In this document: positions 1-12,372 of the stretch, piece by piece
Numbering within the stretch: position 1 is the first letter of the stretch
How the letters are laid out: every line of letters starts with the position of its first letter
Assembly (NCBI RefSeq): GCF_000002595.2
Contig: NC_057015.1
Coordinates: 1,462,718 to 1,526,717, forward strand
Source: Chlamydomonas reinhardtii
Taxonomy: Eukaryota; Chlorophyta; Chlorophyceae; Chlamydomonadales; Chlamydomonadaceae
Direction of reading: 5' to 3'
Length of the DNA stretch: 64,000 bases
Translations under genes and position numbers: made by a program
The notes under the pieces: model-generated
What the model was told of the DNA's origin: nothing
The model's input: only the letters and a program-made list of their open reading frames with translations
The model's database searches: none

Positions 1-324
1 CGACGGTTCGTCTGGCAACCTGAGCGACGACGCCGCAAGGCGTCGGGAAAGGTGCTATGTATATATCATGTGCTTATTTGCATTGTTACATGTGATGCCA
101 TGGCTGCTGGCCAGCACTGCAATGGACCGCGGGTAGGCGAGGAGGCACTTCGCCCCCCGCGACCAACTCCTCAGCCCCAATGACCAAACTTCCTTACCAA
201 TTCACTACTTACACATTTGAAGTCACTGTAGCAACCGTTCAAATGCTCTACGCAAAGCGGTTAAAGCCCTGAGCAAGGCAGTTCGGCGCATCCTGCAGCT
301 CTCCTAAGCGAGCGGCGCACAACA

Positions 325-1615
325 ATGGAGCAGCGCGACAAACGTAATAGCATCCCTGTAGGCTTCCACTTCGAACTCCATCAGCACGGCGGTCACCCAT
401 CAGCCGGTCCATCACAGACTGGGCATACGAGCTTCCACCCAGTGGATGCCCACAGCGGAAATGCGGCCGACGCGCCGGACCGGCCGGTCCTCGCATGGCT
501 GGAAGCAAACTACCATCGCATGCTGCTCGGCCCTACCCGCACCAGTGGCGTCCGGGGCGCGACGGTTCCGCGCTCGCCTCGAAGCGCCCACCGGCCCAGC
601 ACTGGCCGCCTATCTTTGTCGCAGCTCCCCGCCGCCCTCCAGGTCCAACTGGCATCGCGGCCGGAGGTGACGGCGCAGTTCGCAGCCACCATCTACGGCT
701 CACTGGACGAGCTGGGGCACAACATGGCCGTGCAGAATGCGCTGGTGGTGAGTGACGGGCGGGATCAGGTAGGGCAGTGGGGACCGCTGCTGTCGGCCTG
801 CAAGCCGTGACGCGGGTACGTACGCGGCGCCCCCAGCAGCCTGCTGCGGACAGGGTTGTAAAGGCCCGCCGCGCTGCTGGCCTCGCACAAATGCACGTCC
901 GCCTCCATGTATGCCCCCATGCCGAACAGACGAAGGCCGAGGAGCTGGAGCGCAGCTACGAGGCACACCGCTATGTGAGTCACGGGATCCAAGGCTGCGA
1001 AGGTTTGGTGTGAAACTGTCGCCGTGTCCCGTGCTACCCCGTGCGCCGCGGCAGTGCTGCAGGTTGCTTTGCGGACGCTGCATGCTTGTCCGCCTCTGCA
1101 TCAACAGGCGTAATCTGCACCCACCTGCGCGTCTGCCCCCACCACCCGCCGAATGTGTGCCCGCGCCTTCCTTCCTGTCCCGCAGCGCGGGCCCTCGCGG
1201 ACGTCCTTGTTCCACCGCGTGGAGGCCGCCACCGCCTCGCTGGTGCGTTCGTGGGCGTGGGCGTGGGTGTTGAAAAGAAACGTGCGCTTGACAACGGAAC
1301 GAAAAGAGACTCGCCCAAACGCCGGAGTTACTACCAATTACAGGGTGAACGCCCGGTGTGCTTGTGTGTGACACAGTTCGCCACCTGCGTGCCGTACAGG
1401 CGAGGCATCCATGCATGTCCACACGGCCGAAGGCCTCTAATACCGAACTGCCCTAACTGCTTCCCTCGCCAGGCGGACCTGATGGTTGCGGCCCAAGTGC
1501 CCGACCCGCCGCCCGCCGCCGCCGGCTCCCGGCCGGATGACCGCGAGCCGGTGTGGATGCGGCTCAGCTCCCCCGACACCGGCTTCACAGCCGCCTTCCG
1601 CCGCATGCGCGCCGC

Positions 1616-1657
<42 letters not shown>

Positions 1658-2983
1658 CAACCTGGACAAGCGGCCGCCACAACAGCTCGGCACCGGCAAT
1701 AGCCTTGGCACCGGCAGTGGCACAGGCAGTGGTTTCGGCAGTGGCAGTGGAGCCGGCGGGCGCGCGACACAGCAAAAGCGACTGAAGGGGCAGCAGCAGC
1801 AGCGACAGCCACAGACGCAGCCACAGCCACGTGGCGCCATGGGCTCTGTGGCGAGTAGGTACATGCAGCCGCGGCCCCCGCCACCCGGCCGCGGGACGGC
1901 AGGCGCCGTCTGTTCCGCTGCTGCCGGCAGGACGGCGGGTTCCGCACAGCACGCACCCCGCCACGTCATGTTCCAGTCCTCAGCCCTCGGCGCTGGTGTC
2001 AGGACGGCGGCGGGCGGTAGCGCGGTTGAAGCCGCGGGTGCAGCGGCTGCGAGGCTGAGCATCAACAACATGCACTTCAGTCCCCGGGTGTCACAAACCG
2101 GCGTCGGGGCGGCAGCAGGGCCGCTCGGCCTGATGCCACCGGGAGTGGACACCGCAGCAGGGCACGCCATCCTGGCCCGCCTGTCGGCAGTGCTGCAATC
2201 GCCGCTGCCGCCTGAGCTGCCCGAGCACTTGCCGCCGCACGTGTCGCCGCCGGCGTCTGCACATCAGCAGCTGATGCTGGCAAATAGTGGTAGTGGCGGC
2301 GGTACCTACGAAACCGCTGCCGTGGCCGCCGCCGCTGACGCAGCGCATTCAGCGGCATCGCCCTTTTGGCCGCCGCCGGAGCTGGGGCAGGAGGCTGTAG
2401 CCGTCTGGCACGAGGAGCTGTGCGCGCGTGGCGCAGGTGCGGGGGGCTCTGCATCGCCCGGGGGCCTCTCACCAGCAGCTTCGGCAAAGTCGCGGAAAGC
2501 CACCACCCAGGAGGCATTGGAGGGCCCCGTTGGTGGCAGTCCAGACGTGTCCACTTGTGGCCAGGCAACTGAGGCAGGCACTGGCGAGACTCGTGACGGC
2601 GACGGCGGTGGCAGTGCCGCTGGCGTTGCTAGTGGTAGTGCATTGGCACAGCCTGCACCCAACAGTTCTGCCAAGAAGACGTGCTCGTTGCAGTGGCGTG
2701 CTTTCTCCAAGGCCAAAAGCAGCAGTAGCAGCAGCACTGCCGCGGCGGCACAGGACAGCCCGCTGATAGTGGAAGTTTGCCCGCAGCACACAGCAGTGGG
2801 GGAGGAGGTGGAGCCGGAGCCAGGCCCTGCGCTGCACGCCAGTAGCCGCCACACCAGCAGTCGTGCCGCCAGCAGCCGCAATAATCACCACCAAGAGGAG
2901 GACGATGAGCAGGCGGTGGCGGCGGCAGCAGCCGAGGTTGGCGGTGGCTGGAGAGGCGTCGGCGAAGGCGGCGGGGGCAACCT

Positions 2984-3015
<32 letters not shown>

Positions 3016-5324
3016 TGGTGGTGCGGCTGTGTCGTGCCTCTATGGCGCTAGTGCGACACTCGGCGGCGCTGCTGGCGGAGCTAGGCCTGGGTGCGGCGGA
3101 GGGAGGCGATGACGAGGATGGTGGAAGCGGCGGTGATGGCAGTGAGGACAGCGAGGCCGGTGAAGAGGAGACAGCGGGTGTCGCTGAAGCGGAGGTGGCG
3201 GCGGCGCCCGGCGGAGAGCCGGCGGCGCTGTTGGTGACGCTGCCGGATGAATGGTGGCTGACGGAGCCAGGCACGCCACTGCTGCCGCCGGCGCCGCCGC
3301 CAGCAGTGCACAGCGGTACAGCCGCGGGCGGGCAGCCGCGGCAGCCGCCACCAACAGCACTAGCACCAGCAGCCGCGGCGGCGGCGCATGTGCGTTCACG
3401 GAAGTCATCGTTCAGGCGGCAATCGCGGCATGTGCCGCAGGCGGCCGCCGCTGACGGGTTTGGGCAGTGGATGGCGACCATTCGCGCCATGATGGCGGAC
3501 CTGGACACAAGCATGGTTAAGGTACGTGTGCTGTGTCTTGTCAAACACTTGTGTGTGTTTCTGTGTGTGTATGGAGGCAGGGCGACACTGCCCACAGACC
3601 TCAACCACCCTAGGTACAAAGCGGGCAAACCGCACGCGAACCGCTCATCACACCACTCCCGCTCCCTGCCCGCACGCCCTGCCCTGTGAGCAGATTCGCG
3701 AGCGGATTGAGGAGTGCAAGGGCGCGCCCGCCGGCGACAACGATGCCGGCAATGGAAACGGAGATGGCGATGGTGCCAATGGTCGGGACGGTGATGATAC
3801 CGAGGCAGCTCGCTCCCGCAGCACCAGTAGCAGCAGCCACGCCTCCAGGCGCGTCACGCTCATGGCCCAACACGTGGCGCTGGCGGAGCAACGCAAATCG
3901 CTGGCGCTGGCGGCGCGGCAGCTGCGGCGGCTGACGTGCCGCATGTCGCCGCCGCTGGTGCCGCCTGGCGGCGCCAACGGACAGGCCGCGTCCGAGGGCG
4001 GCAGTGATGGGGGGGATGGGGAGGTCTGGGACGAGGGCTGCGGGGGAGGCGGCGGCGGCGGCGGAGGTGGAGGTGGGTGGCTGTTGGGTGCGGCGCGGTG
4101 CCTGCGGCCTGGTGAGACCCGGGGTGAGAACGGCGTTGCTGAGCAGCTGGGCGCGGCTGAGGAGCTCCATGCTGCTACGGTCCTCGCGCTAGGTAGCGCC
4201 AGCGGTGCCACGGGTGCTGCTGCCGGCCACGCGGCCGCAATGGACGCGCCGGCGCCAAGTGAGGCCGCTGGGGTCGGGGCCGATGCGGAACTGGATGCAG
4301 CACCTCGCCCGGGGGCTGCCAACGCTGCATCGGGGCGGGCCCTGCCCAGCCCCTCAGCCGGCGGCAGCAACAGCGGCAGTAGCAACCGCCACCCACCAAA
4401 TGGAGATCGAGATTGCCAGTATGTGGCAGCTTCTCCGGGCGCCGGCGGGGGCGGTGTTCACCACCAAATCACGTGGGCTGAGGAGCCGGCGGCCTGGCCG
4501 GCTGCTGCTGGTGATGCGCCTCGTATGCGGGTCTGGGGGATGCGGGGCGACGGCACCGGCGCCAGCGGACGGGGCAGCCCCGCGCATCTCCGCCGCGCGG
4601 CCTCCTCCGCCGCTTCCGCCGCCGTCTCCGCCGCCTCTGGCGGCCCTGCTACTGCCGCAATGGTGGTGGTGGCGGTTGGCAGTAGCAGCGGCGGCGGCGG
4701 CCTCACGGGCAGGAGCACCAGCAGCAAATCACTACAGCTGGGCGTTGTGGGCTGCCGCCCCGCAAGTCGGGCCGGCAGCGACAGCAACCACCACCGCTCC
4801 CTTTCGCCCGGCCCCGGCGGTGCCAGCAGCCGTAGCCGCCACGCCGGAAGCGGCAGCAGCAGCCGAAGCACCAGCCAGAGGCGCCGGACCGACAGCCGCG
4901 ATGCGCCTGCCTCTGCCGCTACCACTGCTGCAGCGGCGGCTGGGGCCGTGACAGCCAGTGCTGCTGAGACCAATCACGCAGTCGCACCCTCGCCGCCCTC
5001 GCTGGTGACTTTTGCTGCCGACGAGGTCCGGGAGTCTGAAGATGAAGAGTGCGCTAGCAGCGGCCCTAGGGGCCTCTGGGTTGGAAGCGTAAGCATCCGC
5101 AGCACCAGCCGAGGCAGCAGCAGAAGCAGGCAACACCAGCAGCAGGCGCAACAGCTGCAGGGGCAGGGCCCGCTGTCCAGGTTTGACCCCACCGGTGTCA
5201 AGCGGCAGCTGAGCAGGTCGCACCCAGCTCTCGACCCCGCGCCGGCCGCGCCAGCGCTGCTGCCCTCGACACCCGCGCCACACGTGGAGCCAACAGCGCT
5301 GCTTGACCAGTCGCGCGCAGAAGC

Positions 5325-5383
<59 letters not shown>

Positions 5384-7161
5384 CGCATGAAGGGCTCGTC
5401 AATGTGCCCCCCACCACCGCCCCCAGCTGCAGGGAAGGCGCCATAGACATGAGCGCTGGTGATCGCGGCATGGGGCACACTGATGCCGGCGGCGCCGATG
5501 CCAGAAAGGGGCCGCTGCCGGATGTGGCAAGTGCCGGCAGCGCCAGCGCGGCGGCAGATGCGGCCCCGGTCACCTTCACAATGCTGGAAATGCGTCGCGC
5601 CCGATCCACGAGAGGCAGTAGCGGCTACAGCGGCCCTGGTGGTGGTGACAACAGTAGCGGCGGTGCTGGCACGGACGCGTGGCAACAGTCGCTTAGCACC
5701 ACCTTCGACGGCTGCGTGCGGCGTGGCGGCAACGGCAGCAGTAGCGGCGTGGCGTACAGTGGAGGCAACGGAAGTGGCGGCGGTGGCCTGCACGCGGACT
5801 CTGCCTCAGCGCCCTGCTCGCCACTGTTGAGGGCTTCAGGCGCAGCCACCACTCCGCAATTGGCGACCCCACTGGGTGTGGCTGCGTCGTCGACGTCGCC
5901 ATCCTCCCCAGCGCTGGTGCCGATGCCTTCGAATGCGGGTGGTAGCAGTGACCGTAGCCAGCAGCAGCAACAGCCGGAGGGCTGCTGGGTGGCACCGGCT
6001 GCAGCTTCGAGCCCGCTGCTGCCAGCCTTCTCCAGTGCCCCTCTGCTCCCCTCCTCTGCGCCCAGCTCCCCGCTCCGGTCATCTTCGTACGGAGGTGTGG
6101 ACGGTGACGCACATGTCAGTGGTGGCACTAGCGGCGGTGGTGTCGGCAGCCGGGTCCGCAGCAGCAGGTTCGGCAGCCGGGGCGCCGCCGGCAGCAGCAG
6201 CGCCTGTCCAAGCCCCAAACCCGTGGAGGCCAAGGGTTCCAGGTTTAACACGCCGCCAGGGTCACCTGTCACCACCGCATCCTTGTCTGCGACGGGCGGC
6301 AAGGCCTCCGGACGGACCTCCGCCAGTGGCGGGCTGGTCGGCGCCATGCGGGGCCTGCAGCAAGCGCCGGGCTCACCAGCGGCCCGTGGTTCCCTCTCAG
6401 GAGCCGACGCAGTAGGCAGTAGCAGGGAGCAGGGAGCTTGGCAGGCGACTGCTCCTGCCGGGGGCGAGGGCAGGGCCGCAAGCAGCCCCAGCATGCTGGT
6501 GCGTGGCGTGCGCAGCTGTAGCAGTCCTTTGGCCTCACGGCGCGTGGGCTGGGGTGCTCCTGCCGCTGCTACTGCCGTCCCAAGCTCGCCTCCCGTCAAC
6601 GCCGTCGGCAGCCCCGGCGGCGTGTCAGCTGCCGGGCCCCCCCTTGTGGTCACACGGTTGGGCAGCCCCAGTCCCAGTAGTGGAGCTGTCATGTGGGCAC
6701 CAGCACCAGCAGTAGCACTGCCCTACTCGGAGCGAGGCGCTGGCAGCGGTGGCGGTGGCGGTGGGGGGCGGTACACCTCAATGCTCACGTCAGCGGCCAC
6801 GACCACGGCTGCGCAGCTGCAGGCCGGCGCGGGCCATCAGGCTGTAGCAGCCAGCACAGGTGTGCGACCCATGAGCTCGCCTGCTCGGCAGCCGCGGGCC
6901 TACAGCTTGGGCGGAGGAGGAGGCGGTGGAGGAGGGGACTCTGGGGTGGCGACAGCAATGCTACCGCTGTCACCATCCGGCATCTGTGCTAGCGCGAGCG
7001 GCAGCAAGGATGTTGCTGGGTGGGGCTGGGGCGGCGGCAGTCCCTTGGGCGGTGCTGCTGCCCAGAGCCTGTTTGTGGTGGACGGTGTCAGTCGGTCTGT
7101 GCGTTTAACATCAGCTCCTATGGGGGCGCCCGGCCCCCGCAGCAGCGGTCGCAGGGCTTAG
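325..7161 (+). CDS. Very large low-complexity protein with polyglutamine tracts, function unknown
   Basis: Five exons fit with phase 0 throughout: 325-747, 936-974, 1186-1242, 1473-3521 and 3694-7161, giving 2011 residues. The start ATG has A at -3 and G at +4. I recognise no domain. The first 173 residues are the least repetitive and look partly helical. The rest is dominated by Ser, Gly, Ala, Pro and Gln, with three Gln runs (near residues 222, 678 and 1401), poly-Gly runs and many Ser-Pro dipeptides that could be kinase sites. No signal peptide or membrane segment is visible. It could be a disordered scaffold or regulatory protein of the kind common in Chlamydomonas; that is inference. The coding call rests on one uninterrupted frame of about 5.5 kb across two exons plus good splice sites. 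Long antisense open frames here are GC-rich shadows. Confidence 0.75.
5327..5381 (+). repeat. CAG trinucleotide run coding polyglutamine
   Basis: About 18 consecutive CAG codons in the last exon of the large protein. Shorter CAG runs of the same kind lie at 1618-1655 and 2985-3014 in the preceding exon. Such runs are likely to vary in length between strains. Confidence 0.9.
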
Positions 7162-9758
7162 GCGCGTTGGGCGTAGAGGGACGCAGAACACACACGCACA
7201 GGTTCAATATGCAACGGTAGCTGTGAGTTCGGCGTTATGCGGGCCAAGAAGGATGCGATGCGAGGCTTGCTCAAGTATACGGTATGAAGGGTCAGTAGCA
7301 ATGGCATGTTATTCATGTTCTTCATGTGTTTAGTTAACGCTTTGCTTGGGGAGTGCCGAGGAGTGCCGAACTTGGATTGCCGGGATGTGTGCTCACGAGG
7401 CCCGTGCGGGCGCCGCGACACCGGCAGGTTCTGTTAAAGATGCATGGGTGGAATGTTCAAGCAAGCCGGCCTGACGCACAAAATAACCTGTGGCAGCCTG
7501 TGTGGGTACAAGTTGCCCTGTGGAACAGTGGAAGGAGCAAGGAGCCGAGGTGCGTGCGTGAGGGTATGCGCGACTTTACAGGGCAGGCGCAGGCGCATGC
7601 AGCAGGACGAGCTTAACGCAGTGACAAAGGCGCCCGAAAAAGCAACCAGCTTACACAAACACCAGCACCCGAACAGCGTCGCCAAAGGCAAACCGCAGAC
7701 GGCTGGTACTTCTCGGAACGGAATGCCGTTGCACCGCAGCCGTTAGTACCGAGCAACCCACCCATCCTCTGGGCACACGCCCTTGCATTGTACCGTAAAT
7801 TGATAGAATTGCATCGCTATAATCAAATAGTTTCAAATTAACGACAAGCGGTTCCGATGCTCCAATGAAAGCGCGAAAGCGACTCCTCCATTAGCTCTAG
7901 CCAAGCCGCCTGCTGTTCCATCAATACTCATACTTGTTGATTACATCAATATGTGCAAGACAATAGCCCGGCCGTGCAACACAAGCGGTGTGGCGCCGGA
8001 TTGGTTGCCATCGTGGACGCTGGTTCGCAGTCTTACAATGTGCCTGCCATTCGCAAGCGTTATCCATGCATAGTATGCGTCGCTTGATCGGGTCATGCAT
8101 GTGCGCAGGGCCTCGACCGCTACACCCTGGCGGCGTGTCAGTACCAAAGTGCAAGCCAGCCCAAGGCACCCTACCTACCTGCCTAAGCCGGCGGGCACAC
8201 CTCCCGCGGCGCGGAGACAGTCATGCGCGGGTGGGTATACCCGGGATAGTGTGTTCGGTGTGCAGCACTGAATGCGCTTACGTCGGAGTCCTCACATGGA
8301 ACTTGAAGGCTATGTGGCCACGCTATGTGGCCCAAAAGGCGCTTTACCAGAACCTTGGGGACTACCCGGAGGGCAGGCAGTGCCAGAATGCAGTGCCGTG
8401 GGTGGCGGTATGTCCGGACGAGTGCATGGCATGTCCGCATGTGCCTGCATCCGTCACCGCGTCACGTATTTCTAAGATGCCAGCACGTCCGCATGCTGAC
8501 AGGCCTTGTCCGTGGTGTTCGTTCTGCCCCTTCCCACCAGGCGAGCGGCGCTGCCCGAAGCCCCACCCGCACCCGGCTGGGGCGTCGGGCGCCGCCGCTC
8601 CCCCGCTTGCATGACTGGCTCCTCGCCGGCTGTGAGGCCTGCCCGCTGGCGGCTGTGGGTGCTGGTGCTGGCTCAAGTGCTGATGCCTTCTATGCAACAT
8701 ATGAACTGCTGTGGGACTGGATGGCGTATGGCTGTGCCAGGCATTCTGCATGCGGGCACGTATGTAGTGAGTTGATGGCCGTGGTCGATGGGTGTGCGAT
8801 GGAACAGTGCTAAGGCAGGTTGGTGAAGTTCCGTAGGGTGCAGCTGATTTCCAGATCCCAGCAGATGGCAGACAACTTGCAATTGCAGTGCAGGAGCGCG
8901 CGGAACGATGGGTGCTTGACATGGCACACGACTACCGGTGACAACAGGCCAACAGCTAAAAAGTTCCGTAGGGGCGTGTCCGCAGAGTGCGCGCGCACGC
9001 AGGCCATTATAGGTAGCCCTGACTGGCCCTGAGTTCCGGTGGAGGTTTGCATGAAAAGCACAGTGGCGATATCCTGAGGTGTGACGGGAGGCGCCCGGTG
9101 CGGTTCATGTTGAGGGCACGCTCAGCCGAACACATCCAAATGGTCGAGGTGCTGGAAAGGAGCAGGGTTGCGTTTGTTACCGCCGCTTCTCAGTGCGCCT
9201 CCTAGTATGATAGCCACACGGAAAACACGATGCCACAAAAGAAGCGGCTTGAAGTTGTTGGCGTGGCGTTCGAGCAATGTGAGGGCAGTCGCCGATTCAA
9301 GAATCCCGTCCTGTAACCTTGAAACGAGGGTCATATACTCCCACCCTGTGAGCATGTCAGCACACACCGGTCACCTATGTCAGCCATCGGTGAGATGTCA
9401 GCGCCCCGGCGCCAGGCCGAGACGACTTCAACACGGCGGGGAAGGGAGGGGAAAACCCGGCACGCTCCGGCCATCGCGCCACACTAAACGTTTGTCGCGG
9501 GGGCCATTGCGATGGTCATCACTTACAAGTTCAAAGCAAAGCATTTCAACACATATCTGCGTCAGCGAGCTGTGTCTTTTGCGCAAGTAGTTTTGCCAGG
9601 TTTCTTGCAGTGCTTGTTTACGCGATCCAGCACACTTTAGATGAGCATAATGTAGACAATTCATCGTTAAGACCTCATGACAATACAAACACACGAGCGC
9701 GCGGAAATGGGCGACGCGCCGGGAAGGTCGAGGCGCTGAACTATAGCCTAGCGAAAGC
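7162..9758. other. Intergenic stretch with unresolved possible exons
   Basis: This holds the 3' flank of the large low-complexity gene and the 5' flank of CPSF2. No clear TGTAA signal follows the stop at 7161. Open stretches on the + strand around 8270-8397 and 8541-8813 look partly protein-like, the second following a good CAG acceptor. I could not join them in a consistent phase and recognise no family. The rest shows nothing I can name. A short unannotated gene or a decayed one are both possible. Confidence 0.3.
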
Positions 9759-12285
9759 ATGGAGACAGTTGTCAGGTACACGCCGCTATGCGGCGTTGGC
9801 GAGGACTCGCCGCTGTGCTCACTGTTAGAGATTGACGACTACACCATCCTCCTGGACTGCGGCTGGGACGACAGCTTTGATGTTGCGCTGCTGGACCCAG
9901 TGCTCAAGTGCGTATGTGTGGCTCAGGGGAACTTCAGGAGGGCGGGTGAACTGGAAGGGATGGGCAGGGGGAAGGGGCGTGGGGAAGGGGTAGAAAGGGC
10001 CAAGGGAAGGGGCGTGTCTTTGGAACTCTGCCCAAAGAGTCCCTGTGTCCGGCGTGTGCCGCCGCCTGCATCCCTTTCCGCCTCCACCGCCACCCCCTCC
10101 CACCCCTGTCCATCCCCATGCTCCCCGGCACTCTCCCGCCACCTCATCCTCTCCCTCACCACCACCCCACCAGGGTGCTCCCGCGCATCGACGCGGTGCT
10201 GCTGTCCCACCCCTCGCCCGCGCACCTGGGCTCACTGCCCTACCTGGTGGGCCGCTGCGGGCTGGCGGCGCCGGTGTTCTCCACCAAGCCCACTCGCCGC
10301 ATGGGCGAGATGTTCATGTTCGAGGCGTGCCTGGCGCACCAGGTGGGGAGGGGGAGGGGGAGGGGGGGGGGTTGCGGAGGGCGAGAGGGGAGGAAGGGGA
10401 GAGGGGTAGGGGAGCGGGGTGCTGTGAGTGTGAGAGATGTTGAACGCGGGATAAAGGGGTTGCCGAGGGTGGGAGAATGGGAGAAAGGGCTGGGGGAGAG
10501 GTACAGGATGGCTGTAGGGGATTTGTTTGCACGATGCCTGTGAGCGTCCGGGTGAGTGTGGGCCACTGGGGCGGGTTGGGAGGTGCGAGCGTGTCAAGAC
10601 AGCATGGGTGGTTGTGTCTGCGGGCGAGGCCGGGACAGACTGTGTGGTCGTCCAATCCCGCGCACGGGTCTCCATCCTCGTATCCCACGATCAAGGCCTT
10701 CCATGCGGTCAGCTTACCGCCCCCTTCCTTTCCCTTGCTGTTCATGCTTCCCCCCCTGCTGCAACGACCTGTCAACATCACCGCGTCTTGATCAATCATG
10801 CATGGAATCCCCCTCTTATCTAATCACTCCATTCGCCGCATGAACGGCTACCCCCTCCCTGGGAATCGTGGTATCCAGGCCGTGTCGGACTTCGCCGCAT
10901 ACGACCTAGACGACGTGGACGCCGGGTTCCGACTGCACCCCCGCTGGACCGAGCTGCGCTACAGCCAGAAGCACCTGCTACTGCCGCCCGCGGCGCCCGG
11001 TGCTACAGCCGGCGAGGCGGGCGCAGCGGGGGCGGCGGGCGGGGGTCAGGGGCCGGCGGGCGGCGGCATTGCCATCACGCCACTGCCTGCGGGCCGCTAC
11101 CCGGGCGGTGCAGTGTGGCGGCTGACGCTGTTGGGCAGTGGGCAGGAGGTGGTGTATGCGGTGGACTTCAACCACCGCAAGGAGAGGTGAGGCGGCGGGA
11201 TGGGGGCGGCGCGTGGGGAGGGGGGGGGAGGCATTGTCTGTCGCCATGCACTGTAAGCTGTAGAAGCAACGGAGAGAAGGGGAGGCAGCATGCGCAATAA
11301 AGCCGGGGGGGGAGCTCAGAGGCCTTGCCATCGGTGATGCGACGCTGACATGACGGTGCCCTATGCGTTGCGCCGCCGCCCACTCCCTCTCCCCCGCTGT
11401 GGGCTGCTTAGGCTTCTGGGCCCCGGTGACTCGGTGACGTGGGGATTGGAGTTGACTGCCGGCCTCTCCGCCACCCCCACCCCCCACAGGCTTCTGAACG
11501 AGACCACTTTCACCACCGCACTGGCGGCGCTGCAGCCGGCGCTGCTCATTGGCGACGCGGTGAACGGCCTGGCGCCGCCGGCCCCGCCCCGACACAAGCG
11601 GGATGAGGAGTTCCTGGGTGCGTGCGCGTCATGGCCGGGCGCGTTTGCCGTTTGTGTGCACGCTGGGGCGTTGCTGGGCGTTACTTCGTTGCTCGCTCGC
11701 GGGCCCATGGCTTGGGCAGTGGGAGTCGCGGTGGCTGGAACCCTCCCTGTGATGTATGCACTCCGTCTTGCATACGGCTCCCCCCTCCGCTAGTTTGGCT
11801 TCGTTTGGTTCAGTTTGAGCTGGTATTCACAACCCCCACCCACTACCACTTCCTTAACTCTTCAAGAATGTACCCCCCTCTTGGTGTGACAGACGCCATC
11901 ACGGCCACGGTGGAGGGCGAGGGCAACGTGCTCATACCCACGGACGCGGCGGGGCGAGTGTTGGAGCTGGCGCTGCTGCTGGACGAGCACTTCGCGCGGG
12001 CCAGGTGCGTGTGTGTGCGCGTGTCATCACCTCTTTACTTCTTGTTTGCATGTGGAGGTATATGTATGTGTGTTTGTGTGTGTATATGTGCGACAAGGTG
12101 TTGGGGTCTCGCCTCGTCGACTCAGGAGTTTCGCAGATCGGGCACTGCCCCTTCCCACTCCCCACGTGGCGCCACCCACCCACAGGATTGCGGCCACGCC
12201 TGTGGTGTTGTCGTACACGATCAAGACGGTGCTGGAGTTCGCGCGGACGCAGCTCGAATACCTGGGCAGCGAGATGGTGCAGGTG

Positions 12286-12372
<87 letters not shown>

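Noticed and set aside
1331-2170. Long antisense open frames opposite the large protein, such as the Cys- and Leu-rich ones
   Set aside because: They mirror CAG and GCC codons of the real gene and have no splice or start context of their own.
8066-8813. A two-exon gene upstream of CPSF2
   Set aside because: The best donor near 8397 and acceptor at 8541 are in incompatible phases and no homology is apparent, so it is left as an unresolved region.
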